From the NCBI GenBank assembly GCA_040506195.1, contig JBEVXH010000009.1, positions 1 to 64,000 on the forward strand: DNA of 64,000 nt, read 5' to 3'. This DNA comes from Thiodiazotropha sp040506195 (GTDB lineage: Bacteria; Pseudomonadota; Gammaproteobacteria; Chromatiales; Chromatiaceae). Positions within the stretch are counted from its first letter, which is position 1. Every line of letters begins with the position of its first letter. Positions 61,801-64,000 of this stretch are shown in pieces. The position numbers and the translations under genes were made by a program. The notes under the pieces were generated by a model that searched no databases, was not told where the DNA came from, and saw only the letters and a program-made list of their open reading frames with translations.

Positions 61801-64000
61801 TCAGGCAAAGCGACGAGTCTCGCCAATCCCGACTACATTCTCGACACAGCGCTCGCAGAGCTGCGGGTGTTCGGTATTGGACCCGACATCCTCGCGATGG
61901 TGCCAGCAGCGGATACATTTATCATGGCTTGATGCCATGACCCTTACCGCCAGTTCCAGCTCCTCATCCATCGTTGCATTCGCCGGTTTCTCCTCCATGG
62001 GATATACCCGCGCCTCTGAAGTGATCAGGACAAACCGCAGCTCATCCTCCAGCTTATCCAGAATTGTCTTCAGCTCATCACTGCAATAGATGTCGACCTC
62101 GGCATCCAGTGAGGAGTTACCTGCGGCGCGGAACGCCTCCATCGCTTTGCCGACGCTCTCTCTTGCCGCGACAACCCGCCGCCAAAATTCACGATCGAGA
62201 CGATCATCGGCATCGAGCGGAAAGAGATCTTCATACCACTGCTCCAGAAACACGCTCTCACTGCGCTTTCCCGGCATGGACTGCCAGATCTCGTCTGCGG
62301 TAAAACTCAGGATAGGCGCCAGCCAGCGTACCATCGCCTCGATGATATGGTACATGGCCGTCTGACAGGAGCGGCGCGGCAGGCTGTCCGCCTGGGTGGT
62401 GTACTGCCGGTCCTTGATGATATCAAGATAGAATCCGCCCAGCTCATTGACGCAGAAGTTGTGGATCTTCTGGTAGATGAGGTGAAACTGATAGTTGGCG
62501 TAAGCGGCCACAATCTCCTGCTGCAGTTGCAGCGTACGATCCACCACCCAGCGGTCGAGTTCGATCATCTGCTCCGCTGCAACCTTGTTCTGAGCAGGAT
62601 CGAAACCGTTGAGGTTGGATAACAGAAACCGCGCCGTGTTGCGGATACGCCGGTAGGCATCCGCGGTGCGTTTGAGGATCTCATCCGAGACACTCATTTC
62701 GTTGCGGTAGTCGGTTGCCGCCACCCAAAGACGAATGATGTCGGCACCCAGCGTCTTGAGCACCTTTTGCGGCGCCACCACATTGCCCAGGGACTTGGAC
62801 ATCTTGCGCCCCTCGGCATCCACGGTAAAACCATGGGTCAGCACTTCTTTATAGGGTGCGCAATCATTCATGGCCACCGAACTCATGAGCGAGGATTGAA
62901 ACCAACCACGGTGCTGGTCGGAACCTTCAAGATAGAGATCGGCGGGAAAGTGCAGTCCCTCCCGTGCATCCAGTACACAGTGATGCGATACACCGGAATC
63001 GAACCAGACGTCGAGGGTATCGGTGACCTTTTCATAGGCCTCTGCCCGATCACCCAACAGGGTCTCGGGGGAGAGTTCGAACCACGCCTCGAATCCCTCT
63101 TCATCAACCAATTTCGCGACCTGTTCGATCAACTCCGGGGTCTGCGGATGGAGTTCGCCATCCTGTTTGTTGATGAACAGCGTGATGGGAACCCCCCAGG
63201 TCCGCTGCCGGGAGATACACCAGTCGGGACGATTCTCCACCATGCCCTTTATCCGTGCATGCCCCCAGTCCGGCATCCATGTCACTTTGTCAATTTCGCG
63301 CAGGGCGGCCTGGCGCAGGCCATTCTGATCCATACCGATGAACCATTGCGGTGTGGCGCGGAAGATAATCGGCGTCTTGTGCCGCCAGCAGTGGGGATAG
63401 CTGTGGCGCAGCCGCTCCTCGTGCATCAGGGCGCCGCGCTGTTTCAGGACATCGATCACCTTCTCGTTGGCCGCCAGGACATGTTCACCGGCAAACAACT
63501 GCGTACCCTCCACGAAGCAGCCATTGCCCCCCACCGGGTTGTCCACCGGTAGATCGTAGCGAACGCCCACCATATAGTCTTCCAGGCCGTGGCCGGGTGC
63601 GGTATGTACCGCACCCGTACCGGCCTCAAGGGTGACATGCTCACCCAGTATCACCGGTACCTGCCGATCGTAGAAGGGGTGCTGCAGCTTCAAACCCTCG
63701 AATGCTTCACCCTTGGCATAACCCACCACCCGATAGTGCTCCACGCCATACCTATCCATGACATCCTTGAGCATCGCCTCGGCAATCACCATCCGTTCCT
63801 TACCGTGCCTGCCCTGGAATTCCACCAAGGCGTATTCGAGGGACGGATTCAACGCCACTGCCTGGTTGGCTGGCAGGGTCCAGGGTGTGGTGGTCCAGAT
63901 CACCATCGAGACCGGCCCCTCGCCGCACCCCTCGGGATTGTGGTGACAACGGGAGACCAGGTCAGTTTCATCGATGACGTAGAAGCGCACATCGATAGCG
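61801..64000 (-). CDS. ileS: Isoleucyl-tRNA synthetase, 3' part (5' end beyond window)
   Basis: The window holds about the C-terminal 733 residues of IleS, which charges tRNA-Ile. Visible are the editing domain (TTPWTLPANQAVALNP and GHGLEDYMVG), SRQRTWGVPI, DVWFDSGVSHHCVL, the KMSKS signature (62791-62805) in EGRKMSKSLGNVVAPQ, the anticodon-binding helices, and the C-terminal zinc finger CIRCWHH...CERC. The N-terminal HIGH motif lies outside. The gene is followed by lspA. Confidence 0.96.
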   Translation of the reverse strand, partial: AIDVRFYVIDETDLVSRCHHNPEGCGEGPVSMVIWTTTPWTLPANQAVALNPSLEYALVEFQGRHGKERMVIAEAMLKDVMDRYGVEHYRVVGYAKGEAFEGLKLQHPFYDRQVPVILGEHVTLEAGTGAVHTAPGHGLEDYMVGVRYDLPVDNPVGGNGCFVEGTQLFAGEHVLAANEKVIDVLKQRGALMHEERLRHSYPHCWRHKTPIIFRATPQWFIGMDQNGLRQAALREIDKVTWMPDWGHARIKGMVENRPDWCISRQRTWGVPITLFINKQDGELHPQTPELIEQVAKLVDEEGFEAWFELSPETLLGDRAEAYEKVTDTLDVWFDSGVSHHCVLDAREGLHFPADLYLEGSDQHRGWFQSSLMSSVAMNDCAPYKEVLTHGFTVDAEGRKMSKSLGNVVAPQKVLKTLGADIIRLWVAATDYRNEMSVSDEILKRTADAYRRIRNTARFLLSNLNGFDPAQNKVAAEQMIELDRWVVDRTLQLQQEIVAAYANYQFHLIYQKIHNFCVNELGGFYLDIIKDRQYTTQADSLPRRSCQTAMYHIIEAMVRWLAPILSFTADEIWQSMPGKRSESVFLEQWYEDLFPLDADDRLDREFWRRVVAARESVGKAMEAFRAAGNSSLDAEVDIYCSDELKTILDKLEDELRFVLITSEARVYPMEEKPANATMDEELELAVRVMASSHDKCIRCWHHREDVGSNTEHPQLCERCVENVVGIGETRRFA

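Overview
The window looks like chromosomal DNA of a sulfur-oxidising, motile, facultatively denitrifying gammaproteobacterium of the Chromatiales or Sedimenticola/Thiodiazotropha type. The pointers are a sulfur-globule-type envelope protein (52111-52431), an NnrS protein behind a perfect FNR/DNR box, a complete PAPS-dependent assimilatory sulfate reduction cluster with its own CysB, a dense c-di-GMP/motility section, and housekeeping proteins (KsgA, UvrA, Ssb, Lon, IleS, LspA, Gor) of gammaproteobacterial type. The taxonomic placement is inference from gene content.

Layout. 1-215: right part of a palindromic MITE-like element. 230-4290: three-gene operon of an acetolactate-synthase-like ThDP enzyme, a GT-A-like glycosyltransferase and a small PAPS sulfotransferase-like protein. 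4322-9562 (minus): cysJ-cysI-cysH and cysC-DUF2061, with divergent cysB/cbl at 9673. 11536-15698: periplasmic sugar-binding protein paired with a membrane GGDEF/EAL sensor. 15941-20155: four-gene sugar ABC importer. 20344-23439: dihaem cytochrome c, beta-CASP nuclease and a membrane-anchored unknown. 23855-30874: motility/c-di-GMP section in which a tandem double-PilZ protein, a REC-PAS-GGDEF-EAL protein and a YjfB-like protein each have a sigma-28-like promoter. 30894-34657 (minus): TRAP transporter with an unusual DctQ fusion. 34948-37877: biotin carboxylase remnant, aldolase-Dabb fusion and divergent CbbR-like regulator. 38262: P-type cation ATPase. 41054-44053 (minus): AT-rich AAA ATPase plus subtilisin pair resembling the IetAS anti-phage system, apparently with a shortened protease. 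44297-53139: ksgA, HD protein, pentapeptide protein, methyltransferase, sigma-32-type promoter and lon, FNR box and nnrS, sulfur globule protein, thioredoxin-fold protein. 53163-53394: full MITE copy abutting ssb. 53904-64000: YajR-like MFS protein, uvrA, quinone reductase, gor, TonB-like protein, a three-way-junction palindrome, lspA and the 3' part of ileS.

How the genes fit together: CysC makes PAPS, CysH/CysJI reduce it to sulfide under CysB control, and the sulfotransferase-like gene next door could draw on the same PAPS pool for a surface glycan made by the ThDP-glycosyltransferase operon. The PilZ, GGDEF/EAL and YjfB genes form a flagellar-sigma-factor group. The least familiar content is the duplicated PilZ-plus-unknown-module protein, the IetAS-like pair, the ThDP/glycosyltransferase/sulfotransferase operon, and two families of structured repeats.
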